Shown piece after piece: positions 36,645-45,256 of a stretch of 64,000 nt of DNA. The first letter of the stretch is position 1. Every line of letters begins with the position of its first letter. The notes beneath the pieces are model-generated. The model searched no databases. It saw only the letters and a list, made by a program, of their open reading frames with translations, and was not told the origin of the DNA. The translations under genes and the position numbers were made by a program. Origin of the DNA: Lachnospiraceae bacterium (lineage in GTDB: Bacteria; Bacillota; Clostridia; Lachnospirales; Lachnospiraceae); assembly GCA_017480195.1 (NCBI GenBank), contig JAFVBE010000035.1:1-64000 (forward strand), in the 5' to 3' direction.

Positions 36645-37505
36645 TTGGATCAGGAAGTTAAAGGATATTCAACGGTGAAATTGATAAGATATATAATATG
36701 TATATTACTTTGTTTCTTATCTATCTTCCCGTTTTATATATTGATAATAAACTCAACACTGCCGTCATATAAGATTGTTACAGGCATCAAGCTTCTGCCG
36801 GGTTCACAATTTGCAACTAACTTTAAGAATCTTATAGATGCAGGTGCTAAAACAAGCGGTGTCAATGTATTACAGGCTATGCTTCATTCACTTATCATCA
36901 CTGTGCCTGCTACAATTCTTCAGATATATTTTGGTTCTCTTACGGCTTATGCGGTAACAGCTTATAAGTTCAAGGGAAGAAATCTTATGTGGGGATTTAT
37001 ATATGCGATAATGATGATACCTACTCAGGTATCTATAGTAGGTTTTATAAAGCTCTGTAACCTTACACATCTTTACGGAACTTATTGGCCGCTTATCATC
37101 CCTGCTATGGCAGCTCCAACTACCGTTTACTTTATGAAACAGTATATGGAGACAGGTCTTTCACTTGAAATCGTGGAAGCCGCTAGAATAGATGGTTCAA
37201 GTGAGTTTAAAACATTTAATACGATAGTACTTCCATTGCTCAAGCCGGCTATGGCAACTCAGGCAATATTTGCTTTCGTTGCTTCATGGAACAATCTCTA
37301 TACGCCATCTCTTATATTGGCAACAGAGAGAGAAAAGATGACAATGCCTATGTATGTATCTGCTCTTAAAGCAGATGATAAGAATCAGGATTGGGGACAG
37401 ATTTACTGTGGTCTTCTTGTAACTGTTCTTCCAATTATAGTAATGTATTTCATTTTATCTAAATACATTATCGCAGGTGTCGCTTTAGGCGGAGTAAAGG
37501 AGTAA
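36645..37505 (+). CDS. Sugar ABC transporter permease (MalG/AraQ type), copy B
   Basis: A 286-aa permease paralogous to 26304-27164, with EAA loop EAARIDGSSEFKTFNTIVLPLLKP identical to copy A. The start is TTG after AGGTG. It ends before a hairpin (37530-37563) that matches the one after copy A. The ATPase subunit is missing from this cluster too. Confidence 0.92.
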   Translation: MDQEVKGYSTVKLIRYIICILLCFLSIFPFYILIINSTLPSYKIVTGIKLLPGSQFATNFKNLIDAGAKTSGVNVLQAMLHSLIITVPATILQIYFGSLTAYAVTAYKFKGRNLMWGFIYAIMMIPTQVSIVGFIKLCNLTHLYGTYWPLIIPAMAAPTTVYFMKQYMETGLSLEIVEAARIDGSSEFKTFNTIVLPLLKPAMATQAIFAFVASWNNLYTPSLILATEREKMTMPMYVSALKADDKNQDWGQIYCGLLVTVLPIIVMYFILSKYIIAGVALGGVKE

Positions 37506-37529
37506 TCATATATTACTATGTATATTTTA

Positions 37530-37563
37530 AAATAAGGTGTGCCATGATTGGTGCACCTTATTT
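37530..37563 (+). terminator. Hairpin between malG-B and yesL-B
   Basis: Fourteen-base arms (aaataaggtgtgcc and near-complement ggtgcaccttattt) with a 6-base loop, followed by A/T-rich sequence. It is the homologue of 26245-26280, with compensatory-type changes in the stem. Confidence 0.75.
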
Positions 37564-37645
37564 ATATAATGAGGATATCATCTAACCTTCGTTATATAAA
37601 TAAGGTGTATCAAATATACTGAAAATATTTATAAGGAGTTTATAA

Positions 37646-38389
37646 ATGTCAAATAGTAAAAAAACAAACAATACAAGCATAGGTAAAGAAAGCAAAAATC
37701 CAAATAATCAGATATCAAATTACAGAATGTCAGAAAACGATAACAAAAACGCAGACACCAGACCTATCTTACGAAGGGCAATGGATGCCTTCGGCAATAT
37801 ATTCGGTCTTAATGTATGCTTCGTCATATCCTGTCTGCCTGTGATAACCATAGGCGCGTCTCTTGCCGCACTTTATTCTATGTGTATAAGACTTCAGGAC
37901 GGCAGGGAGGAGACGGTGCTTGCAGGATATATAACGGAATTCAAGAAGAACTTTAAGCAGGCTACACAGGCATTTCTTGTAATACTTGTATATCTGGTAG
38001 TCATGCTTGGCGAGTATATTATGATTAACAATGTTGACGGAGGTATCTCAACCTTCTATACCTATATACTTATCGTCGAGGCGGTATTATTCTGCCTTGT
38101 TGTGCCTTTTGTGTTTCCGCTTATAGCCTGCTATGAAAATACATTAATAAATACCTTTAAGAACGCTTTTCTTCTCTCCATAGGCTACTTAGGAAGCTGG
38201 ATAAAGATATTTATAGCATGGTTCGCACCGACAGCCTTCTGTATCATATATCCTATGTTATTTATCTATATATGGTATCTGTGGCTTCTGCTTATCTTCG
38301 GTGCTATAGCCTACGGAACATCATTTACAGTAAGGAAGGTGTTCAACAGGAATAAGGAGTTGGAGGAGAACACCGAGAAAGACAGCTAA
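37646..38389 (+). CDS. yesL: YesL-family membrane protein, copy B
   Basis: This 247-aa copy closely resembles copy A in its membrane core (CFVISCLPVITIGASLAALYSMCIRLQDGREETVLAGYITEF region), with about five hydrophobic segments. It ends shortly after the last helix (NRNKELEENTEKDS), lacking the roughly 85-residue Lys/Glu tail of copy A. It has a longer Asn/Ser/Lys-rich N-terminus. The ATG follows AAGGAG. Its function is unknown, tied by context to the adjacent sugar importer. Confidence 0.8.
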   Translation: MSNSKKTNNTSIGKESKNPNNQISNYRMSENDNKNADTRPILRRAMDAFGNIFGLNVCFVISCLPVITIGASLAALYSMCIRLQDGREETVLAGYITEFKKNFKQATQAFLVILVYLVVMLGEYIMINNVDGGISTFYTYILIVEAVLFCLVVPFVFPLIACYENTLINTFKNAFLLSIGYLGSWIKIFIAWFAPTAFCIIYPMLFIYIWYLWLLLIFGAIAYGTSFTVRKVFNRNKELEENTEKDS

Positions 38390-38395
38390 TAATAA

Positions 38396-38430
38396 TACAC
38401 CCTACAGGTTTTTATACCTTATAGGGTGTA
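38396..38430 (+). terminator. Terminator after yesL copy B
   Basis: Arms tacaccctacaggt and atagggtgta, followed by ATTTTGTTT. A second small hairpin (ataccc/gggtat, 38455-38470) follows and may serve the converging small gene. Confidence 0.8.
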
Positions 38431-38481
38431 ATTTTGTTTGTGTAAATCATTTTTATACCCTATCGGGTATTTTATGTTAAT

Positions 38482-38667
38482 TTACAAATTTCTTACTATC
38501 GGGTCATATAAATCAAGTCTGCAATGCTCGTCATCTGCGAAATGTGTGCAGGTAAGGCAGCTAACTGAATCTCCTGCAAGGTCTGTAAATCTGTCACGAC
38601 AATGCTTGCAGTCATACTCGCTGCATCTTTGGGCTACCTCATGGTAGGTCTCCTGTGAACTACGCAT
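38482..38667 (-). CDS. Small Cys-rich, probably zinc-binding protein
   Basis: This 61-aa protein has seven cysteines arranged CSEYDCKHC, CLTCTHFADDEHC and related spacing, suggesting a small zinc-ribbon-like fold. The open frame starts at 38727, but the ATG at 38667 follows GGAGG at nine bases and begins MRSSQETYHEVAQRC. It lies between terminators and the ABC exporter genes. I do not recognise a named family. Confidence 0.65.
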   Translation of the reverse strand: MRSSQETYHEVAQRCSEYDCKHCRDRFTDLAGDSVSCLTCTHFADDEHCRLDLYDPIVRNL

Positions 38668-38740
38668 ATTCTCGTTCCTCCTTATATACGATAATTTAAT
38701 TATCTTTATATAAGGAAAGTATGCCACTAAATGCGATTAA

Positions 38741-41119
38741 TTATTCCACCACCAGCACTCTTGTAGAAACCTTCTTTATCCTCCTTGATACGAGGTACGC
38801 AAATGCATAGAACATAAGAGCCATTACACAAATCGGAATTATAAGCGCAGATATACCAAAGCTAAAGTCAAGGTGCATAACACCAAACATACTGAATATC
38901 AGGCTCATAATTCTCTCACCGAATATAAGCGCAAGCACCATACCAAGCAGAGAACCGACTATAGATGCAAGCATAAATCTTAGAGCGAACTGGCTTCTTA
39001 AATCCCCTACTTCGAAGCCGCAGGATTTTAGTATTCCGTAGTCCTTCTTCTCACGCTCGAACATCTTACTTGATACAAGAAGTACGGTAATTATTATAAA
39101 TATCGCTGACAGCACATAGATTACAACCGATATGCCCTCTATGGCAACTACTATAGTATCATCTGCGATACCAAGCTCAGCCTTTGCAGCACTTATATTA
39201 TATTCGCCATATCTCTCATTTATTAAATCAATTATTCCATCAATTTTACTGTCATCTTCAATCTTATAATATGCGATTTTCCAAGTCCAGTCAGATGATT
39301 TTCTCAGCCTGTCATAGCCTGCACAGCTCATCACGAAGCATTTACCGGTATCATTTCCACTTGTGATAAAGCCCGATACTATATATTCTTCCTTATCATC
39401 ATAATCTCCTACCGTCACCGTATCGCCTATGTCGATTCCAAGCTCCTCCGAGAGATATTCTGTGATAAGAACCTCGTTGTCATACAGACAGGTTCTTCCC
39501 TTGTATATATTTATGACCTCCTCCGGCTTATCTACGAAGTAACAATATATAGTCATATCATTTAACAGAATATACTTGCTCCACAGATGGTACTTATCAT
39601 AATCACTTTCGCCTGCTATAAGCTCGTCAATCTCCTTAACCTTATCAGGCATTTCATCCTCATCAACCGCTACATAGATATCCGATTCAAACGGTGTGAA
39701 CAAGAGGTCAAGGGATTTTCCGTCGCCATCTCCAAGCCATGTAAGCGTCTGATTAATAAGTATCATAAATACTACCAAAAGTGCAGTTATAATTATCGCA
39801 CTGGCATACTGCTTCTTTCTTGATATAAGCTGTCTGTATGCAAGAGAAGTATTAAGTAGTTTCTTCGATACGGGAAGCTTAAATACACTTGAAAAATGCA
39901 CATCCGCTCTTCCCTCATTTAAAGCCATAACCGGCGTAACTCTACTTATCCCTGTTACCTTAACAAGTATATATAAGCTTACTACGATAAGTATTAAAAG
40001 CATTACAATAACACTTCCGGCTATATTCGCATTATCCTCTACATAGGTTCCGTTTAAAGGTCTTATAATCCTGTTAATAATTCTTATAATCGGTACAGCA
40101 ACAGGTATTCCGCATATAAAACCCATAAGACAGGTAAATATGTAACCGCACATTATGGACATTTTTAATTTGTTATTTGTAATTCCGACCGCCTTGTATA
40201 TACCATAATTGACATAATCCTTTTCAATACTGTTGCTTATATTATGTCCAAGAACTATTATCGCTATTATAACAAGCAGGATGATAAATCCTGTCAGTAT
40301 TCCCGAGAAAATATTGACCATCATAAGCATATATTTATAGCTTTGATTCTTGGTAATACTTATCCACGAATAAGCAGATACATTCGTGTCATTATTTACC
40401 TGCTTTTCAAATTCCATATCGCCCATATCTGCATCACTTTTTTTGAGCGAAAACAGCACACTTTCGGCAAATGCATCATAAGCCTCGTTATAAACTTCCT
40501 TAATATATGCGATATCCTCCTCTGATATAAGAAGTGTTTTTATGCCCATCATCGCTGTGCCCATATAAGGATCTTCAAAGAAATAAGCTATGGTAAAATC
40601 CATAGTATTATCCTCATAGCCCACAGTAATGCTGTCTCCTATGTCAGCATCAAATAAAAGCTTGAAGCTAATCGGTACAATAATTTCCCCCTTATTCAAT
40701 ACGGGGTTTTCGACCAAATTATCATCACCGTCATATATATCAAATGAAACCTCCTCAGACCTGTAATCCATCATAAATAAAGACTTACCATAGCTTTTAC
40801 CGTTTATATCAGAAATTATTGTTGTAATCTGTTCTATAACCTTGACCTCTGATATGGCAGGCGAACTTTTAAGTCTGTTCTCAAATTCAACCTTGGCATC
40901 ATCCAAATCACCTGAGATATTATGCCCCGAGCACCATACAAGCATATCTCCAAGTCCGGTTTTATCCATAGCCTGCCTATTGTGTCTGTTGGTATTACTT
41001 ACCACACTAATCACCGCTACGAAGCATATTGAAACTATGAACATAAGTATAAACACGGTTATGTATGCGCCCTTGTTCTTCCTGATATTGCCCTTTATAA
41101 TCAAATTCATATCTCTCAT
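38741..41119 (-). CDS. FtsX/MacB-type ABC transporter permease
   Basis: This 792-aa membrane subunit has an N-terminal helix (about 17-40), a large extracytoplasmic domain, then three helices (about 270-390). After a linker comes a second FtsX unit (helix near 440, extracellular domain 460-660, final three helices 665-785). Two FtsX units in one chain are typical of exporters handling peptides or lipids. It pairs with the ATPase gene 15 bp upstream and a histidine kinase/response regulator pair, suggesting a cell-envelope stress or antimicrobial-peptide response, but the substrate is unknown. Confidence 0.88.
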   Translation of the reverse strand: MRDMNLIIKGNIRKNKGAYITVFILMFIVSICFVAVISVVSNTNRHNRQAMDKTGLGDMLVWCSGHNISGDLDDAKVEFENRLKSSPAISEVKVIEQITTIISDINGKSYGKSLFMMDYRSEEVSFDIYDGDDNLVENPVLNKGEIIVPISFKLLFDADIGDSITVGYEDNTMDFTIAYFFEDPYMGTAMMGIKTLLISEEDIAYIKEVYNEAYDAFAESVLFSLKKSDADMGDMEFEKQVNNDTNVSAYSWISITKNQSYKYMLMMVNIFSGILTGFIILLVIIAIIVLGHNISNSIEKDYVNYGIYKAVGITNNKLKMSIMCGYIFTCLMGFICGIPVAVPIIRIINRIIRPLNGTYVEDNANIAGSVIVMLLILIVVSLYILVKVTGISRVTPVMALNEGRADVHFSSVFKLPVSKKLLNTSLAYRQLISRKKQYASAIIITALLVVFMILINQTLTWLGDGDGKSLDLLFTPFESDIYVAVDEDEMPDKVKEIDELIAGESDYDKYHLWSKYILLNDMTIYCYFVDKPEEVINIYKGRTCLYDNEVLITEYLSEELGIDIGDTVTVGDYDDKEEYIVSGFITSGNDTGKCFVMSCAGYDRLRKSSDWTWKIAYYKIEDDSKIDGIIDLINERYGEYNISAAKAELGIADDTIVVAIEGISVVIYVLSAIFIIITVLLVSSKMFEREKKDYGILKSCGFEVGDLRSQFALRFMLASIVGSLLGMVLALIFGERIMSLIFSMFGVMHLDFSFGISALIIPICVMALMFYAFAYLVSRRIKKVSTRVLVVE

Positions 41120-41134
41120 ATCGCTCCCACCCTT

Positions 41135-41971
41135 CTACCAGTTCATGGATGAAAGCCATGAGTTTACCTGTGATTCTCTGTCCTTTAGTTCTTCCTTATA
41201 TCCGAATTTATCCTTGCTGTCATCATCGGATTTTTTATTATTTGCTTTTTCTTTATCGTATATACATAGCTCGTAATATGGTTTTAATTCAAGCTCTCCG
41301 CCAATCCTGCCGTCCTCAAGGTATATAAGTCTGTTGGCACGAAGTGCAGCCTTGATATCATGCGTAACCATAAGTATGCTCTGTCCGTCCTTGTTAAGCT
41401 CGGTAAGAAGGTCAAGCACATTCTCCGTATTCTTCCTGTTAAGTGCTCCTGTCGGCTCATCTGCAAATAGAAGCTTAGGCTCATTTATAACCGCTCTTGC
41501 TATAGCCGCTCTCTGTGCCTCTCCACCCGATACCTGAGAAGGAAGTCTGTCCTTCGCTTCCGTAAGACTCATCATATCAAAAAGCTTATCTGCCCTTTCC
41601 TTTACCTGCTGCTTGGTCTTAGCCTTATCCATATATCCGGGAACAAGGGTATTCTCCATAAGTGTAAGATTATTCACAAGATGTATCTGCTGGAATACAA
41701 AGCCAAAGGAAAAGGCACGAAGTCTTGCAAGCTTTTTCTCAGACAGCTTGGTTATATCCTCTCCGTCAAATATAACCTCTCCGTCACTTGGCTTATCCAT
41801 ACCGCTTATATTATATAAAAGTGTTGATTTACCTGAGCCAGATGCGCCCATAACAACTGTAAAGTCTCCCTCATATATCTTAAAAGAGACATTATTAAGA
41901 ATATGTACCTGTGAGCCCTCGTTGGCAAAGCTCTTGCTTAGATTCCTTGCTTCTAATATTGTATTCTTCAT
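41135..41971 (-). CDS. ABC transporter ATP-binding protein (MacB/LolD type)
   Basis: This 278-aa ATPase partners the FtsX permease. Walker A is GASGSGKST (about 42-50), the signature is VSGGEAQRAAIARA, Walker B is LLFADEPTG and the switch His is VTHD. The last 50 residues form an unusual charged extension (EKANNKKSDDDSKDKFGYK). A candidate response-regulator operator (42035-42052) lies upstream of its start. Confidence 0.92.
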   Translation of the reverse strand: MKNTILEARNLSKSFANEGSQVHILNNVSFKIYEGDFTVVMGASGSGKSTLLYNISGMDKPSDGEVIFDGEDITKLSEKKLARLRAFSFGFVFQQIHLVNNLTLMENTLVPGYMDKAKTKQQVKERADKLFDMMSLTEAKDRLPSQVSGGEAQRAAIARAVINEPKLLFADEPTGALNRKNTENVLDLLTELNKDGQSILMVTHDIKAALRANRLIYLEDGRIGGELELKPYYELCIYDKEKANNKKSDDDSKDKFGYKEELKDRESQVNSWLSSMNW

Positions 41972-42034
41972 GGCATTTCTCCTTCTTTATAATACCTTTT
42001 CATTGTTTACAATACGATATTAAAATAAAAGATA

Positions 42035-42052
42035 TTAAGAAATCCTTAAGAA
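42035..42052 (-). promoter_or_regulatory. Candidate OmpR/PhoB-type operator of the ABC exporter
   Basis: The minus strand has TTCTTAA, four bases, TTCTTAA: a direct repeat with an 11-bp period as bound by OmpR-family dimers. It lies about 65 bp before the ATPase start and downstream of the kinase gene. Binding by the adjacent regulator is inferred. Confidence 0.5.
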
Positions 42053-42124
42053 GTAAATTTTTTAAAAAAGAATATTTAAAATACTACTAAAAGACAGACT
42101 AAAAATAAGGTTTTGAATTAAACT

Positions 42125-43408
42125 TTAATATTTATGATTTGAAAATGTTAGTATAACCTCAAGTCCTCTTCTGCTGTTATTAAGTGCAGCTTCTCCATTC
42201 ATTTCTTCCATAATATACTTCACTATGAACAGTCCAAGTCCTGCCCCCTTATTGTCACCCTTATTCTTACCACGATAAAACTTGTCGAATACGAAAGGCG
42301 TATCCTCAGGCGGTATGCCTGTGCCGTTGTCCTTAATGTGAAGACGATACAAAGTGGCATCAATATCCAAATTGATAACAGAAGCTGCTTCGTCATTATC
42401 TGAATTTAAGTCTGAATTATCGTCTGACTTGCATATCTCACTCCATACCTCTATCTTAGTATTAGGTGCATACTTTCTCGCATTCGTGATAATATTTTCT
42501 ATCACTTGTGCAATTCGCAGAGAATCTGCCTCTGCCAATGTAAACCTGTCTATCTCACCCCTTATTACTATATCATCTTTTCCGCCCTGCATAGCTTCTA
42601 TAGTTTCATTGATAACCTTATCTAGCTTAACCTCATCCTTATTTATGACAAGCCTGTCCAAATCATGTAACGAGTGTATAAACATATCATCAGTTACCTT
42701 CGTGACCTCGTCGCATTTTCTCATTATTACATCTATGTAGCGGTTTCTCCTCTCAGGACTGCTATCCATATTGTCAGCCAGTCCCTCTGCATAGGCTCTG
42801 ATTGAAGTTACGGGAGTTTTAATATCGTGTGAGAGTGTTGCGATTATAGTCTTGTTATTCTCGACCGCCTCCTGCTCACGCTCCTTCGCCTTCTTAAGCT
42901 CGCTCCTCATATGGTCGAATGCCCATGTGAATTCACCAAACATATTCACACGCTCGTATTTTAATTCTCCATCTAAATTACCTCTTGCAATCTCTCCTGC
43001 AAATCGCTCTAACTTTTCAAATGGTCTTAGAATAGTAAACCAGATTACAAGGAATAAAGTGATAATTACTGCTACAGATATCAGATATGCGGTGATTATA
43101 TATTTTCTGCCATAGCCGGAGACTTCTTTCTTATTATTCTGTAGACTTATTATGATTGAGTTGATTTTATCTTTTATGAATAAATTATTATCCGATATGC
43201 TTTTATCCTTATCACCCATCGATACTCCTTCATAAGCATCCAGTAACGCCGACACCTCATTCAAGGAAACTATCGTTTCCGAATTTATATCCTGTGCTCT
43301 CTCATTATTATCCGTCCTGATATAAAGACACGCAAAAATCACTGTGCAGATAAGCGCGCAGCACAAAGCCATTATAAAAATTTTCTCAGATATTTTTATA
43401 CTTTTCAT
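42125..43408 (-). CDS. Sensor histidine kinase
   Basis: This 427-aa membrane kinase has a first helix (about 10-30), an extracellular sensor of about 75 residues, a second helix (about 105-127), a HAMP-like segment, the H-box LSHDIKTPVTSIRAYAEG, N-box NIITNARKYA, G1 DNGTGIP, F-box FDKFYRG and G2 GAGLGLFI. The sensor loop is too long for the intramembrane BceS class. It follows the response regulator gene with an 88-bp gap. Confidence 0.93.
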   Translation of the reverse strand: MKSIKISEKIFIMALCCALICTVIFACLYIRTDNNERAQDINSETIVSLNEVSALLDAYEGVSMGDKDKSISDNNLFIKDKINSIIISLQNNKKEVSGYGRKYIITAYLISVAVIITLFLVIWFTILRPFEKLERFAGEIARGNLDGELKYERVNMFGEFTWAFDHMRSELKKAKEREQEAVENNKTIIATLSHDIKTPVTSIRAYAEGLADNMDSSPERRNRYIDVIMRKCDEVTKVTDDMFIHSLHDLDRLVINKDEVKLDKVINETIEAMQGGKDDIVIRGEIDRFTLAEADSLRIAQVIENIITNARKYAPNTKIEVWSEICKSDDNSDLNSDNDEAASVINLDIDATLYRLHIKDNGTGIPPEDTPFVFDKFYRGKNKGDNKGAGLGLFIVKYIMEEMNGEAALNNSRRGLEVILTFSNHKY

Positions 43409-43496
43409 AAATTATCCCTATTTTTTCATCAAATAACTATTTTAAAATTATTATCTATTATACAATAATTATTAATTAATTTTTCTCGATTTATAA

Positions 43497-44219
43497 TTAT
43501 TCGGTGGTTTCTTCCAATATATATCCCACTCCCCATACCGTCTTGATAAATACAGGCTTGGACGGGTTGTTCTCCAGCTTCTCCCTGAGCCACCTTATAT
43601 GTACGGTAAGGGTCGAAGGCTCTACATCACTGAAGGCTCCCCATACGGCATTGACAAGTTCCTCCTTAGACACAGCCTGTGAATTATGCTCACAGAGATA
43701 CAAGAGCAGGTCGTATTCCTTAAGTGACAGTGATATGGTACTACTTTTCTCTCCTGTCACCCGCTTCACCGTGTGGCTTCCGGTATCTATCTCAATCACA
43801 TTATCCTTACCTGCCTGCAATGTGTAATTGCTGTTCTTACCCTTGAAGCCATAGGTGCGCCTTATCAGCGAATTAATCCTCGACATAAGCTCTTTTATCG
43901 AATATGGCTTAGCTATGTAATCATCACCACCCATATCAAGCCCTTTAACCTTGTCATTCTCTGAGGTTCTTGCACTCGCAAATATAACCGGAATCTCCGA
44001 TACTCTCCTTAGCTCCTGACACAGTTCAAATCCCGTGCCATCAGGGAGATTGATATCAAGCAGAATAAGATGTACATTTTCATGCTCAAGAATTTCGTAC
44101 GCATCATCAAGTGATTTTGCAGTCATATAATCATAACCATTATCAGACAGCATATCACATATAAGCATTGACAGATCCGTATCATCATCCACAATAAGTA
44201 TTTTATATTTATTAACCAT
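43497..44219 (-). CDS. OmpR-family response regulator
   Basis: This 240-aa regulator has a receiver domain (about 1-120) with acidic pocket VDDDTD, phospho-acceptor Asp in LILLDINLPDG, the T/S position in FASAR and conserved Lys in YIAKPYS, plus a C-terminal winged helix (SLKEYDLLLYLCEH, VHIRWLREKLENNP). It should control the ABC exporter genes downstream. The promoter at 44297-44325 drives it. Confidence 0.95.
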   Translation of the reverse strand: MVNKYKILIVDDDTDLSMLICDMLSDNGYDYMTAKSLDDAYEILEHENVHLILLDINLPDGTGFELCQELRRVSEIPVIFASARTSENDKVKGLDMGGDDYIAKPYSIKELMSRINSLIRRTYGFKGKNSNYTLQAGKDNVIEIDTGSHTVKRVTGEKSSTISLSLKEYDLLLYLCEHNSQAVSKEELVNAVWGAFSDVEPSTLTVHIRWLREKLENNPSKPVFIKTVWGVGYILEETTE

Positions 44220-44296
44220 AATTAAGCTTTACCTTCCATATTAAAATCATAGACATCTCATACATCTAAATACAAATAATTAATATGCATATTCTA

Positions 44297-44325
44297 AGTT
44301 TAGTCTTAAATAAAACACTTGTCAA
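44297..44325 (-). promoter_or_regulatory. Promoter of the two-component system
   Basis: On the minus strand: TTGACA (44320-44325), a 17-bp spacer and TAAACT (44297-44302), about 80 bp before the response regulator start. Confidence 0.7.
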
Positions 44326-44385
44326 TTTTTCGATTTTAAATAGATAATATTTAATCAAAAAAATTTATTAATCTTGATAATCCAC

Positions 44386-44414
44386 TTGCAACACAGTAAT
44401 CCTTATGTTAGAAT
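44386..44414 (+). promoter_or_regulatory. Promoter of the pilin-like gene
   Basis: TTGCAA (44386-44391), a 17-bp spacer and TAGAAT (44409-44414) on the plus strand, with a leader of about 100 bases. Confidence 0.65.
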
Positions 44415-44522
44415 GTGAATAAAATATGAATAAGTTATGACATTATTATATTAATTAAACCGCCTGTGGTTTATATCTATCCTATCAAATCAGGCGATAT
44501 TGAAAGGGGAAATAAGAGAGAG

Positions 44523-45098
44523 ATGAGAGAAAAAATGAAAAATAATACGGGATTCTCGCTTGTAGAATTGATTATAGTAATCGCTATAATGGCTATACTT
44601 GCCGGAGCAATAGCGCCTGCACTCATTCGATATATTGATAAATCGCGAAAATCAAATGATGTAACTGCAGCAAAGACAATAAAAACAGCAGTTGAGACAG
44701 CCTTATCCTATGAAAAGTCCTTTGAACTTCTTACAACCGGAGATGAGAGCTCAACGACAGACGCAGATGGTAAAACAATAAGTTATGTAGGGTATATTGA
44801 GATTAAACCTGATGTCGAATATACCGGCTACGGTAATCATGAGATAGAATTAATCCCTGCCGATAATGCAGAAACAGAAAGTGATTCATTAGAGAATACC
44901 TCCGATGAGATAGCGAATAACTTAGGTGATAAAACACCGAAGATTAAATACAGAAAAGCAGCAAATGGAACAATTAAACCTACTACATGGTTTGTATTCT
45001 GTACTACACAAGGTTCAATAAGTGTAGGCATTGGCGAAAGTAAAGACAACGGAAAGTTCTATTTACTCGCACCTGACATAAGTAAATTTTATAATTAA
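44523..45098 (+). CDS. Type IV pilin-like prepilin (orphan)
   Basis: This 191-aa protein begins with a short basic leader ending at G10, then FSLVELIIVIAIMAILAGAI: a textbook prepilin-peptidase site with Glu at +5 and a hydrophobic stalk helix. The rest is a hydrophilic, Thr/Glu/Asp-rich head with a single Cys. No prepilin peptidase, assembly ATPase or PilC gene is in the window, so the machinery must be encoded elsewhere. The frame opens further upstream at a GTG (44466), but the ATG at 44523 close to the leader is favoured. A GAAAGGGG and an AGAGAGAG stretch precede it, and neither is ideally spaced. Confidence 0.8.
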   Translation: MREKMKNNTGFSLVELIIVIAIMAILAGAIAPALIRYIDKSRKSNDVTAAKTIKTAVETALSYEKSFELLTTGDESSTTDADGKTISYVGYIEIKPDVEYTGYGNHEIELIPADNAETESDSLENTSDEIANNLGDKTPKIKYRKAANGTIKPTTWFVFCTTQGSISVGIGESKDNGKFYLLAPDISKFYN

Positions 45099-45118
45099 AA
45101 ATCATTTATACAAATTAA

Positions 45119-45168
45119 AACAACCATCAAACAAATATACTCACATATCGTTTTGATGGTTGTTTTTT
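45119..45168 (+). terminator. Terminator of the pilin-like gene
   Basis: Arms acaaccatcaaa and ttttgatggttgt with a long loop, followed by TTTTTT, 20 bp after the stop. Confidence 0.85.
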
Positions 45169-45199
45169 AATTATTATAAATATTTATATCGAAATTATT

Positions 45200-45241
45200 A
45201 AAGCTCATAGTACCACTCGTCTGTGATACTATGAGCTTTTT
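45200..45241. terminator. Terminator hairpin of the surface-protein gene
   Basis: Arms aaagctcatagtacc and gatactatgagcttt (one mismatch pair). TTTT follows on the plus side and a weaker TTTAAT on the minus side. It lies just after the stop of the minus-strand surface-protein gene. Confidence 0.7.
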
Positions 45242-45256
45242 AGATTAATGTTATAA

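Larger units (their letters stand above)
44220..44522. other. Divergent intergenic region, response regulator and pilin-like gene
   Basis: This 300-bp A/T-rich region contains two divergent SigA-type promoters (44297-44325 minus, 44386-44414 plus). The plus-strand leader of about 100 bases includes a GC-richer stretch (accgcctgtggt...aatcaggcgata, 44459-44496) that can pair as a short stem. I do not recognise a known riboswitch in it. Confidence 0.6.

Noticed and set aside
44415-44522. c-di-GMP riboswitch in the pilin-like gene leader
   Set aside because: Neither the class I nor the class II conserved core is visible in the leader, although such control of pilins is common in clostridia.
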